Positions 35,984 to 43,094 of a stretch of 64,000 bases of DNA are shown here, in pieces. Within the stretch, counting starts at the first letter, position 1. Each line of letters begins with the position of its first letter. Source of the DNA: Acinetobacter pullicarnis (GTDB lineage: Bacteria > Pseudomonadota > Gammaproteobacteria > Pseudomonadales > Moraxellaceae); the NCBI RefSeq assembly GCF_006352475.1, contig NZ_VCMZ01000003.1, forward strand, positions 62,001 through 126,000, given 5' to 3'. Both the position numbers and the translations under genes were made by a program. Under the pieces are notes generated by a model. It made no database searches. It was not told where the DNA came from and saw only the letters and a list, made by a program, of their open reading frames with translations.

Positions 35984-36722
35984 AAACGAAGCGCAAGTCC
36001 GTTCGTGGCAATCATGCGTGATCGACGACATCATCCAGCAAACACCGAGTATCAAGAGCTTCTTCCTTCGGTTGAGCAAGCCGTTCGCGCACACCGCAGG
36101 TCAGCACGTCGATATCCGGCTGACCGCGCCCGACGGCTACAGTGCAATGCGCAGCTACTCGATCGCGTCATCGGCAGTTTCGACCCCGATCGTCGAGATA
36201 GCTATCGAGCGCATGCCGGATGCCGAAGTTTCGCCGTTTTTTCACGACATCGCGGCGATTGGTGACGAAATCGAAGTTCGCGGTCCGCTCGGTGGCCATT
36301 TCCTTTGGCCTGAGCCTGCCATAGATCCGGTTCTGTTGATCGGGGGAGGCTCCGGCCTCGTGCCGTTGATGGCAATGATCCGGCAGCGCCGCGCATTGGC
36401 CCAAGCCGTTCCGACAGCGTTGCTCCTGTCCGCACGAACCGCCGAGGACGTTCTCTTCTCAGAAGAACTTCATTGCATCGAAATCAGCGATCCGGCGTTC
36501 GTCCTGGCGCTCGCGATTACGCGCGAGAAACCGGTTCGCGCATCGGACTTTGCGCGACGGATCGACGGCATGATGGTCCAAGAAATTCTAACCAGGCTTC
36601 AGGGAAAGCCGACGCAAGTGTTCGTCTGCGGGTCTAACGGATTCGTCAACATCGCAACCGATAGCGCGCTGCTGGCGGGCTTGGACGCCTCCATCATCAA
36701 GACGGAGCGCTACGGGGGCTAG
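35976..36722 (+). CDS. FAD/NAD(P)-binding ferredoxin-reductase-like protein
   Basis: 248 aa from ATG 35976. FAD-binding domain with RSYSIASS; NAD(P)-binding LLIGGGSGLVPLMAMIRQ; C-terminal VFVCGSNGFVNIATD. There is no 2Fe-2S domain. Overlap with the molybdoenzyme gene suggests a two-component system (NAD(P)H to flavin to Mo). This pair is known in other proteobacteria as sulfite-oxidase-like protein plus reductase. Confidence 0.9.
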   Translation: MTENEAQVRSWQSCVIDDIIQQTPSIKSFFLRLSKPFAHTAGQHVDIRLTAPDGYSAMRSYSIASSAVSTPIVEIAIERMPDAEVSPFFHDIAAIGDEIEVRGPLGGHFLWPEPAIDPVLLIGGGSGLVPLMAMIRQRRALAQAVPTALLLSARTAEDVLFSEELHCIEISDPAFVLALAITREKPVRASDFARRIDGMMVQEILTRLQGKPTQVFVCGSNGFVNIATDSALLAGLDASIIKTERYGG

Positions 36723-37175
36723 CGGCGCGAGCTATCTCACGTCGCGCCGATCGTAGACGTGCGCCCTGGGAAGCTTTGGCGATCAACGTGAACCGTTTTG
36801 CCGAACACAGTCTTCGTACCCCCCGGCCTCTAGAACGCCTTCGCTCGCGATACCTGGCTCGACATCAAGCTCAATTTGAAAGTTCCTGCACTATCCGTCG
36901 TCCTGATATGCTCGACCAGCATGATGGGCGATTCGAGCGGGACCGCTTCCGTCCCAATCGAGGCTCGGTTACCTTAGAGCATCGGCTCGGCGCTACAGGA
37001 GGCGCGTGCGGCCTCTGCCTGGCGGTGAAAGCACTTTGGGCCATGTCGCCTGGATAGCGGCCAATCGTCAGCATCTGCTCCGATGTCGGCCAAGGTGCAG
37101 TCGCCATCTTTGAACGCCGCGAATTGGAGATCAACGCCATGACAGCGATCCGCGTGCAACTGCCGGAGATGCAAT
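36723..37175. other. Gap without a recognised gene
   Basis: GC-rich, with short frames on both strands (for example 36776-37057) that look like shadows. The last part before grx may hold its promoter. Nothing else recognised. Confidence 0.4.
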
Positions 37176-37448
37176 ATGACAACTGATGTATTGCTGTACA
37201 CCACGAATTGGTGCCCGTTCTGCCGCCGAGCGAAGGCGCTCCTCAAGGAAAAGGGCGTGCGATGGAAGGAGCTCGATATTGAGGCGGATCCGGCTCACCG
37301 GCAGGCCATGGCGGAAGCGTCGGGGCGAAGCTCCGTGCCGCAGATCTTCATCAATGGCACCCTTATCGGTGGCTCCGATGAGCTATTCGCGCTCGATGTC
37401 AGAGGCGAGCTCGACAAACTTCTCGGGCGCAACCCGCCTGCCACCTGA
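37176..37448 (+). CDS. grxC: Glutaredoxin 3-like protein
   Basis: 90 aa. Active-site Cys13-Pro-Phe-Cys16 (TTNWCPFCRRAKALL), cis-Pro loop SVPQIFING, GGSDELFALD glutathione site. Reduces protein disulfides with glutathione, recycled by gor in the same transposon. Confidence 0.95.
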   Translation: MTTDVLLYTTNWCPFCRRAKALLKEKGVRWKELDIEADPAHRQAMAEASGRSSVPQIFINGTLIGGSDELFALDVRGELDKLLGRNPPAT

Positions 37449-37515
37449 GGAGGTGCGGCTTGGGGCAGCCAGCCCGCGAGCCTTCGCCGGTTGATGAATA
37501 CAAAAGGAGAGTCCG

Positions 37516-37797
37516 TTGGTCTCAGCCATCTGGAAAGACACTACTATCGCCACAAGCGACGAAACAGTCATCGTCGAGGGAAATCACTACTTCCCACCGT
37601 CAGGAGTCGACCTGAGCCTGCTTGAGATGAGCCCGCACACATCTGTCTGTCCGATCAAAGGCGCCGCGCGCTTCTTTCATGTTCGCGCGGGTGACGCGCT
37701 CAACGTGAACGCCGCTTGGACCTATCCCGCCCCCACTCCGGATGCCGAGGGTATCCGGGATTACATCGCTTTCTGGAAAGGCGTGGACGTTGCCTAG
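37516..37797 (+). CDS. DUF427 family protein
   Basis: 93 aa. Pattern VIVEGNHYFPPSGVDLSLLE, TSVCPIKGAARFFHV and AAWTYPAPTPDAEGIRDYIA is DUF427, of unknown function. A TTG start at 37516 lies 6 bp after AAAGGAGA, which supports it; no ATG fits better. Confidence 0.85.
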   Translation: MVSAIWKDTTIATSDETVIVEGNHYFPPSGVDLSLLEMSPHTSVCPIKGAARFFHVRAGDALNVNAAWTYPAPTPDAEGIRDYIAFWKGVDVA

Positions 37798-37966
37798 CAG
37801 ACTGGACGGACGACTTCGCTGATAGCCATGCGGGCGCCGACATCTCAATTATCCTGCCCACCCCGGGCCTCGTCGGCTGCAGGAATCTGCCCGGCACCTT
37901 AGCGCGACCCGGCACTGGCGGTCTCGCACCCGCCGCGCCTCTGTTCTATCAATAAGGATGGATGAC

Positions 37967-38233
37967 ATGGAGCATTCCGAGTTCGATGCCGCTTTCGCGA
38001 AGCTTGCGGAGGGATACAGAGAAGGGACTTATGAAGGCCGGCGTTTCAGCTTGATCGTCCGGCGATCTGGGGACGGACGTCGCAACAGTCTGTTCGCCAG
38101 GGAGTTGGACGGGACTGACATTGTCAGCTTCAACCTCTTCCGCGTTACATCAGATAGGACATTGTTGAAGCCGTGCGAAATGTCCGCCGAAAAGGTCGTA
38201 GCGTTCGTGCTGGAGTTCCGACCGGACACCTGA
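37967..38233 (+). CDS. Hypothetical protein, 88 aa
   Basis: Not recognised. ATG 37967 is preferred, 9 bp after AAGG; an ATG at 37958 abuts that signal. MEHSEFDAAFAKLAEGYREG ... FRVTSDRTLLKPCEM; soluble. It continues the GC-rich redox block. Confidence 0.6.
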   Translation: MEHSEFDAAFAKLAEGYREGTYEGRRFSLIVRRSGDGRRNSLFARELDGTDIVSFNLFRVTSDRTLLKPCEMSAEKVVAFVLEFRPDT

Positions 38234-38414
38234 CGGGCAGAAGAAGATCCCGGCCAACCGGCGCGCCTGCGACGGCCGGCTATCTAAGGCTGCGCAAGCC
38301 TATAGCCGCAGCTCATTGCACTTCGTCTGGCGAGGAATTCAACATCGATACGTCGCCATCCGCGGGGATATCGGTACAGGCGCCCGTGTAAGCCAGATTG
38401 AGAAATCCTAAGCG

Positions 38415-38640
38415 ATGACTAACACCAATGACGCCACCCTTCCGACACATTCTATTCTTGAGGAATGCACAGCGATGGCTGTCGTCAACGCTCTGAAGAT
38501 TATTCTGAAGAACAGCTACGCGATCTACCTTAAGACAAAAAATGCCACTCGGGCGCATCCCGCCCCTACTTCAGGGACTTTCACTTGCTTCTCGCTCTGT
38601 CACTCACAGCATCGGCACGCCCATGACGCATGGTATCCAG
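38415..38640 (+). pseudogene. dps: Decayed dps (DNA-protecting ferritin-like) fragment
   Basis: The start MTNTNDATLPTHSILEECTA ... VVNALKIILKNSYAIYLKTKN is a Dps N-terminal helix. After LKTKN the frame shifts; another frame continues with PYFRDFHLLLA, as in the second Dps helix (expected HWHxxGPxFRDxHLLL), and then decays. Dps binds DNA and oxidises iron with peroxide; this copy is dead. Confidence 0.55.
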
Positions 38641-39093
38641 GCCTCATAATTTTCCCATATAACCTTCTTGTCTTTTGCGCACCCAGAAAGACTCGAGGCT
38701 TTAACTGGACAGATGAGCCCTCGAGGGTAGTGTTCACCTGATTGGCTTTCTCATATCTGATGTTGATTCGCACAGTGTGCCAACCAGGTGATAGTTTCAA
38801 AAAACCTGCGCTTCAGAGCGAATTAGACGATCTTCGATAAGAGCGATCCGCCTCAAAATCCAAAACATCTAACATTGTCCTAGAGCCATATTTGTACCTA
38901 GTACTATGGCGCTCCCATTAACACATTTGATGATGCACAGAAAACTTAGCTCATGATAGCTTTCAGCTAACAGCTATTCGGAAGCCCGAAAGGATTCAAC
39001 CGTTTAAGCGTGAACCGTCGATTATAAATACTTTCGTAAGTTAGCTTTAAAGGACGCTTTTAGTCCTTGTAAATACGCATTACGACTCCACAG
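38641..39093. other. Gap: junction of GC-rich block with Acinetobacter-like DNA
   Basis: No gene seen. GC falls from about 38700 on. The last 30 bp (GGACGCTTTTAGTCC) may be a hairpin near the end of sdhC. Confidence 0.45.
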
Positions 39094-39468
39094 CTACCAA
39101 ATCCATACGGCGCCAGCAACCATTAAAACACCCGACACTACTAAAACAATAGTAGAGGCGCGATTGCTGCCTTTCAAAGTATGACCAACACCCACATCCA
39201 TAACTAGGTGTCGAATTCCGGCTACGAGATGATAAATAAATGAAGAGTATACCAACCAGAAACTAACTTTGCCGAAAGGTGAAGAAAAAATCTCCTTGAC
39301 TTCATTAAAACCCTTTTCTGACTCCAACGATTTGCTCAGCATATACAGTATCAGTCCCAGAAAAATAAAGAGCATAATTCCTGAAATCCGGTGCAGAATC
39401 GATGTAAGCGCCGTGAGAGGAAGCTGAATGGTTCGAATATCAAGATTAACCGGCCGCTTTTTATTCAT
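39094..39468 (-). CDS. sdhC: Succinate dehydrogenase cytochrome b556 subunit SdhC
   Basis: 124 aa from ATG 39468 (MNKKRPVNLDIRTIQLPLTA). Three hydrophobic helices and the heme/quinone region SILHRISGIMLFIFLG and HLVAGIRHLVMD (heme-ligand histidine) are intact. SdhC anchors succinate dehydrogenase in the inner membrane. It is normally chromosomal in the sdhCDAB operon; no sdhD, A or B follows here. It lies 70 bp from the ISAba1 remnant, so it was probably picked up from an Acinetobacter chromosome. Confidence 0.9.
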   Translation of the reverse strand: MNKKRPVNLDIRTIQLPLTALTSILHRISGIMLFIFLGLILYMLSKSLESEKGFNEVKEIFSSPFGKVSFWLVYSSFIYHLVAGIRHLVMDVGVGHTLKGSNRASTIVLVVSGVLMVAGAVWIW

Positions 39469-39537
39469 TTTGACTCCAGTCAACAATTCTAGTGGGGGAT
39501 TTCAGTTTTCGATCTCATTCATCATAGCAGCTGTAAC

Positions 39538-39721
39538 AAAAATAAAGAAGCATGGACGACTCTCAATGAGTTTATTTCGCTATGGTTTAGACTATGTTCA
39601 AATGGCGATTCAGCGTTTAATTGGTTTTGGGAAAAAAGAAGAGTTTAAGGAAATTTTGGCAATTTTAAGAAGGCAGAATCCTGATAGGATAAGGGTTCTG
39701 TGAAATTTGTCGTGTACAGAG
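39538..39721 (+). mobile_element. ISAba1 3' remnant, right end of the composite transposon
   Basis: 184 bp that match the 3' end of the complete ISAba1 at 16980 in inverse orientation. It encodes the C-terminal tail of the transposase (KKHGRLSMSLFRYGLDYVQM ... QNPDRIRVL) and the intact terminus GTCGTGTACAGAG. AAATTCGGA follows at 39722-39730. Confidence 0.9.
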
Positions 39722-39730
39722 AAATTCGGA

Positions 39731-40162
39731 AATTAATTGGAATATTTTGACCATTCTGATCTGTCGCATACAAGGTAATGAGATTAATACCCTTGACGGA
39801 TCGGTGGTGTTTGCCTGACCAAAAATAGCTAACCAAGTCCATATGTTGACTATAGGGTTTATCTAAAACAGTATCATCAATACTGACTATAAGTTTATTA
39901 TTATCAATATGTTGAATTGCTTCTTGATATAGGTCGTGAGGTGTGTAGTCTTCACGTTCTAGAAAGCGATTTACACTATCATGCGAGATGTTATAAGTCT
40001 CGGCAAGTTGTGTGCAGCTAATAGAGTTCGGTTCTGTCATGAGAAAGCCCATATAAATGGGTAATGTACAAGTTGCTGTAGAAGCATGTTTAATTCGTCT
40101 GATCACAGATACTTTATAAAGTATTTTAATACTTTTTTGAATCCGTCAATGCGTAAGTCCTA
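39731..40162 (-). mobile_element. IS701-like element, 5' half (split by composite transposon)
   Basis: The transposase N-terminal half reads on the minus strand from about 40106 (MIRRIKHASTATCTLPIYMG), with the first catalytic Asp in LIVSIDDTVLDKPYSQ. It stops at the AAATTCGGA duplication; the other half is at 16310-16979. The outer end TGCGTAAGTCCTA at 40162 is followed by TTAAT. Confidence 0.8.
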
Positions 40163-40265
40163 TTAATCTAATAGAAATCATCTTCTATCGGCTTTTGCTA
40201 AATTGGAAAACATTAGCGAACAGCTGCAGAGAGTTTTAGCTAGTCATAATTCATAAAAAATATCG

Positions 40266-40317
40266 ATTGTGTACTGTACTGTAATGTACTAAAATACGAT
40301 ACAGTACAGTACACAAT
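40266..40317. promoter_or_regulatory. Perfect 18-bp inverted repeat upstream of kfrA-like gene
   Basis: ATTGTGTACTGTACTGTA (40266-40283) and its exact complement (40300-40317), 16 bp apart, the right arm ending 13 bp before the ATG. Each arm contains tandem GTACT/AGTAC units. It is a likely autoregulatory operator; KfrA proteins are known to bind their own promoters. Confidence 0.75.
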
Positions 40318-40330
40318 AGAAAGTAAACCC

Positions 40331-40888
40331 ATGGCAATCACTAAATCAGATGTGGCAAAAGCCATCGAATCCCTTGCAGCACAAGGCTCAAACCCAACTA
40401 ACGATAATATCCTTGCGGTTCTTGGTAGCGGCTCAAAGACCACTATCAACAAATACCGCAAAGAGATCCTTGAAGAGCAACTGGCGGCAGCCGTTACTAC
40501 GGCAAAAACTCTGAAAGATGCGGAACTTGTTACCGTGTCACAAGTCATTGCAACCCTATTGCAAGAACGGATTGATGCAGTACAAGGCGGATATGCGGAA
40601 ACAGTGCAACAACTGGAAAAGCAGCTTGCAGATACCACAGAAAAACTGGAACAGGTGCAAATCAAACTTGATGAACAGATCAAACAAACTGATGACACCA
40701 CCGACAAGCTGAAAGTCGCTCTTGCTAGTACAGATAAGGCAAAAGAAGACTACAACGCCTTGCAAGCCAAATATGAACAGCTACTCGAAAAATCAGGCTC
40801 GATCAAATATGTGGAATCACAACTCACTAATGCAAATGCACGGATAGCTGAATTAGAAAAACAGATTACAATGCAAAAAGACAAGTAA
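40331..40888 (+). CDS. KfrA-like DNA-binding coiled-coil protein
   Basis: 185 aa. N-terminal KfrA-type DNA-binding domain (ITKSDVAKAIESLAAQGSNP... GSGSKTTINKYRKEI, about residues 3-50), then a long alpha-helical coiled coil (EQLEKQLADTTEKLEQVQIK, about 85-185). KfrA of IncP plasmids is a self-repressing segregation accessory protein that forms filaments. It stands alone with its operator; about 80 bp later is the relE-type gene on the opposite strand. Confidence 0.85.
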   Translation: MAITKSDVAKAIESLAAQGSNPTNDNILAVLGSGSKTTINKYRKEILEEQLAAAVTTAKTLKDAELVTVSQVIATLLQERIDAVQGGYAETVQQLEKQLADTTEKLEQVQIKLDEQIKQTDDTTDKLKVALASTDKAKEDYNALQAKYEQLLEKSGSIKYVESQLTNANARIAELEKQITMQKDK

Positions 40889-40970
40889 CTGACGATGAAG
40901 GCTGACATGCTCCCCATTAAATCACTGGTTTAGTACGGAGTATGTCAACGCTCTTTGGGGGTTACATCAT

Positions 40971-41261
40971 TCAAATTGCTAATTCGCTATGACTGCCTAA
41001 GCGAACTAATTTCAAAATTAGTAGTTCACCTTCTTCTGTTTTCTTATAGATTAAAACGAGATCAGGTTTGATATGGCAATCACGATGACCTACCCAATTA
41101 CTGACCAAAGCATGGTCACGATACTTTTCAGGCAAGGCTTCATCAGCTTGCAATAATTCTAAAACAGTTTGTAGTTCAGCATCTAATGTATTTCGATGCT
41201 GCCCTTTTTTCTCACGTTTATAGTCTTTCTTGAATGCTGATGTGTACTTAATCGTCCGCAT
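40971..41261 (-). CDS. YafQ/RelE-family toxin
   Basis: 96 aa, intact. YafQ-type pattern: TSAFKKDYKREKKGQHRNTL, ALPEKYRDHALVSNWVGHRDCHIKPDLVLIY. The C-terminal half carries the catalytic His/Asp/Arg region (HRDCHIKPD). It cleaves mRNA on the ribosome. It overlaps its antitoxin gene by 14 bp. Confidence 0.92.
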   Translation of the reverse strand: MRTIKYTSAFKKDYKREKKGQHRNTLDAELQTVLELLQADEALPEKYRDHALVSNWVGHRDCHIKPDLVLIYKKTEEGELLILKLVRLGSHSELAI

Positions 41262-41508
41262 TTAGATCAGCCATCAAATCTTTAACAGAAGTGAAGCTCT
41301 TTGCTTTGCTTAGATCTTCTTCCATTGCAGCAATGGTTTCAGGATTGGGCTGCCAAATTTCAAAAGGCAGAGCCTTTTCTTTCGCTATCTTGGTTAACAG
41401 CAAGCGAACTGCATCTGAGACAGTTAAGCCCATTGTTGCAAGAACTTCTGTTGCTTCATGCTTAATGTTTTCGTTAATGCGAGTAGTGACTAGTGCATTT
41501 GAAGCCAT
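41248..41508 (-). CDS. RelB/DinJ-family antitoxin
   Basis: 86 aa. N-terminal ribbon-helix-helix (ALVTTRINENIKHEATEVLATMGLTVSDAVRLLL) and C-terminal toxin-binding tail (LMADLNADD). Typical DinJ for YafQ. The 17-bp palindrome upstream is its operator. Confidence 0.92.
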   Translation of the reverse strand: MASNALVTTRINENIKHEATEVLATMGLTVSDAVRLLLTKIAKEKALPFEIWQPNPETIAAMEEDLSKAKSFTSVKDLMADLNADD

Positions 41509-41521
41509 GTTAAGCTCCTAT

Positions 41522-41538
41522 GATTAACATTGTTAATC
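41522..41538. promoter_or_regulatory. 17-bp palindrome upstream of the relB/dinJ-like gene
   Basis: GATTAACATTGTTAATC, perfect with one central base, 14 bp before the start codon. Candidate operator of the toxin-antitoxin pair. Confidence 0.65.
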
Positions 41539-41567
41539 ACACTATATTCTTAGATGAAGAAAAGTTC

Positions 41568-41595
41568 AATTCGTATAACCGCCATTATGTTAAAT
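41568..41595 (+). other. pdif-like Xer site, XerC/XerD order
   Basis: AATTCGTATAA, spacer CCGCCA, TTATGTTAAAT. The 35 bases that follow resemble those after the pdif at 44582, so both descend from one module edge. Confidence 0.85.
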
Positions 41596-41630
41596 GGATG
41601 GTGAATTGGTGGAAAATTCCTGTTTTTATA

Positions 41631-41658
41631 ATTGCGAATAAGAGTTTTTATGTTAAAT
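41631..41658 (+). other. pdif-like Xer site, XerC/XerD order (tandem with 41568)
   Basis: ATTGCGAATAA, spacer GAGTTT, TTATGTTAAAT. It is only 35 bp after another site in the same orientation; such a close tandem pair suggests loss of a module between them. Confidence 0.75.
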
Positions 41659-41695
41659 CATAATCCTAATGTATTAGTGTAATAAAATCTTATAG

Positions 41696-42295
41696 TTAAT
41701 AATTATCTAATAAATCAATTAGATGTGCTTTTATGTTAGTCCATTCACTTTTGATAATACTGTACATTACGGTATCTCGAGTTGTACCATCTTTACGTAA
41801 AGCATGACCTCTAATTATCCCATCCTTTTTTGCGCCCAATCTTTCAATTGCTCGCTGACTTTTAATATTAAAAATATCAGTGCGAAGTCCAACCGTCTCA
41901 ATATTTAACTGTTCAAAAGCAAATTGTAGTAATAGCAACTTACATGTCGTATTGACATGCGTACGCTGCACTGATTTTGCATACCAGGTATAACCTATTT
42001 CTAAGCGTTTCACGTTCAAAAGAACATCATGATAACTAGTTGTACCTAGAATTTTCCCAGAGTTTTCTTCAATGACAACAAATGGATAACGTGTACCTTC
42101 CTGTTTTTGTATTAGAGCTGTTTCAATATATTGATGAACCTCAGAATAATGTGGTGTTGATGTCACTCTTAACTTCCATAGCTGACCATCTTTACATGCT
42201 TCCATAAGCCCACTTTCATGTTCAAAAGATAAGGGAATTAAACGGATATTACTTTTATTCAAAACAACATGATCAAATAATTCTAATTCTTTCAC
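41696..42295 (-). CDS. GNAT-family N-acetyltransferase (RimJ/RimL-like)
   Basis: 199 aa. GNAT fold with NIRLIPLSFEHESGLMEACK at the start, KILGTTSYHDVLLNVKRLEI GYTW, and QRTHVNTTCKLLLLQFAFEQ corresponding to the acetyl-CoA loop, then SQRAIERLGAKKDGIIRGHA. It acetylates an amino group of an unknown protein or small molecule. It is alone in a pdif module (41631 C/D to 42360 D/C). Confidence 0.88.
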   Translation of the reverse strand: MKELELFDHVVLNKSNIRLIPLSFEHESGLMEACKDGQLWKLRVTSTPHYSEVHQYIETALIQKQEGTRYPFVVIEENSGKILGTTSYHDVLLNVKRLEIGYTWYAKSVQRTHVNTTCKLLLLQFAFEQLNIETVGLRTDIFNIKSQRAIERLGAKKDGIIRGHALRKDGTTRDTVMYSIIKSEWTNIKAHLIDLLDNY

Positions 42296-42359
42296 AATAC
42301 TTTCCCTTTACGACATTTGAGCTGAATACAAGTGGTTCTATTGAGTTAATAATTTCTAA

Positions 42360-42387
42360 AATTAACATAATACACCTTATACGAAAT
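42360..42387 (-). other. pdif-like Xer site, XerD/XerC order on +
   Basis: AATTAACATAA, spacer TACACC, TTATACGAAAT. Close to the consensus and nearly identical to the site at 7821. Confidence 0.87.
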
Positions 42388-42418
42388 AAAAAATGGGAGC
42401 CTTAAGCTCCCATTTTTT
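42388..42418. terminator. Terminator between pdif and higA-like gene
   Basis: Stem AAATGGGAGC / GCTCCCATTT with TTAA-type loop and T-tract. It serves the higA-like gene reading toward it. Confidence 0.8.
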
Positions 42419-42429
42419 AAGTAATTTTT

Positions 42430-42702
42430 TCAAATAAGGCTTGGGTGAGCATCTAAAATTCGAATCAATGTAGCTGCTGGTCCAGTTGGATAGCGTCGTC
42501 CCTGTTCCCAATTTTGCAGGGTACGGGGGCTAATATGTAGACGTGCAGCAAATTCATTTTGGCTCAAGCCGGTTTTTTCACGTACTTCTTTAATATCAGG
42601 CAATTCGAGTTCTGTAACTCGGCTTGCTTTAACTTCTTTACGTTTGATGGCTCCAGCTTCTTTGATTGAAGCAACCAAGTCATCAAATAAGTTGTTATCC
42701 AT
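42430..42702 (-). CDS. HigA/NadS-like antitoxin (XRE family)
   Basis: 90 aa. C-terminal helix-turn-helix (LSQNEFAARLHISPRTLQNWEQGRRYPTG). It is the usual antitoxin for RelE/HigB-type toxins with the toxin gene first. It overlaps the toxin by 8 bp and is intact although the toxin frame is broken. Confidence 0.88.
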   Translation of the reverse strand: MDNNLFDDLVASIKEAGAIKRKEVKASRVTELELPDIKEVREKTGLSQNEFAARLHISPRTLQNWEQGRRYPTGPAATLIRILDAHPSLI

Positions 42703-43014
42703 GAAATTGCTCCTTCACGAGTTGGCGCAGAATGGCGGTTTCCTTATCTGTTAAATTATCTTTTACTGATTTTGGATAAGCCACTAAGAAAAAGATCTGA
42801 TCATCCTCGGTGACCCAATAATAAATCACCCGTATCCCACCACTTTTCCCTTTGTTACCTTGAGCACAACGTACTTTGCGAATACCACCGCCATTCTTGA
42901 TTAGGTCACCTCTATCAGGCTGTACCAAAAGATCTTGCTGAAGTTGACGATATTCCTCAGAGATACAAGGTCTTTAATTTGCTTGGTAAAGATGCTGGTT
43001 TCAATAAATAACAT
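42695..43014 (-). pseudogene. RelE/HigB-family toxin with N-terminal frameshift
   Basis: The natural ATG at 43014 gives MLFIETSIFTKQIKDLVS, the usual start of this toxin, but a one-base loss near 42958-42962 throws it out of frame. The other frame continues correctly (EEYRQLQQDLLVQPDRGDLI, KSGGIRVIYYWVTEDDQIFF). A 77-aa product from an internal start would lack the first strand and helices. Confidence 0.75.
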
Positions 43015-43094
43015 GGACTCTTTATACGTCAATGGCGTATTTGAATTTTAGCAGTTTCCATAACAAAAAACGAGAGCTGGTAGCTCTCTCTCTC

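Larger units (their letters stand above)
16980..39721. mobile_element. ISAba1-bounded composite transposon, 22.7 kb
   Basis: The left end is a complete ISAba1 (16980-18159); the right end is 184 bp of ISAba1 in the opposite orientation (39538-39721). Both outer edges are the same ISAba1 terminus (CTCTGTACACGAC). The 9-bp AAATTCGGA lies directly outside both edges (16971-16979 and 39722-39730), in the same orientation. Removing the element and one copy of the 9-mer restores an IS701-like transposase frame across the join (PINFRIYDKSES). It therefore moved as one unit. Confidence 0.85.

Noticed and set aside
36776..37182. Two overlapping frames of about 93-103 codons
   Set aside because: Opposite strands, composition typical of shadows in GC-rich DNA, no start signals and no recognised family.
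18160..39538. Antibiotic-resistance gene expected beside ISAba1
   Set aside because: No beta-lactamase, aminoglycoside-modifying, efflux or similar gene was recognised; the cargo is redox and mobilisation genes.
16980..39721. Integrative conjugative element
   Set aside because: There is no integrase, coupling protein or mating-pair gene in the unit; the ISAba1 ends and 9-bp duplication explain its movement.
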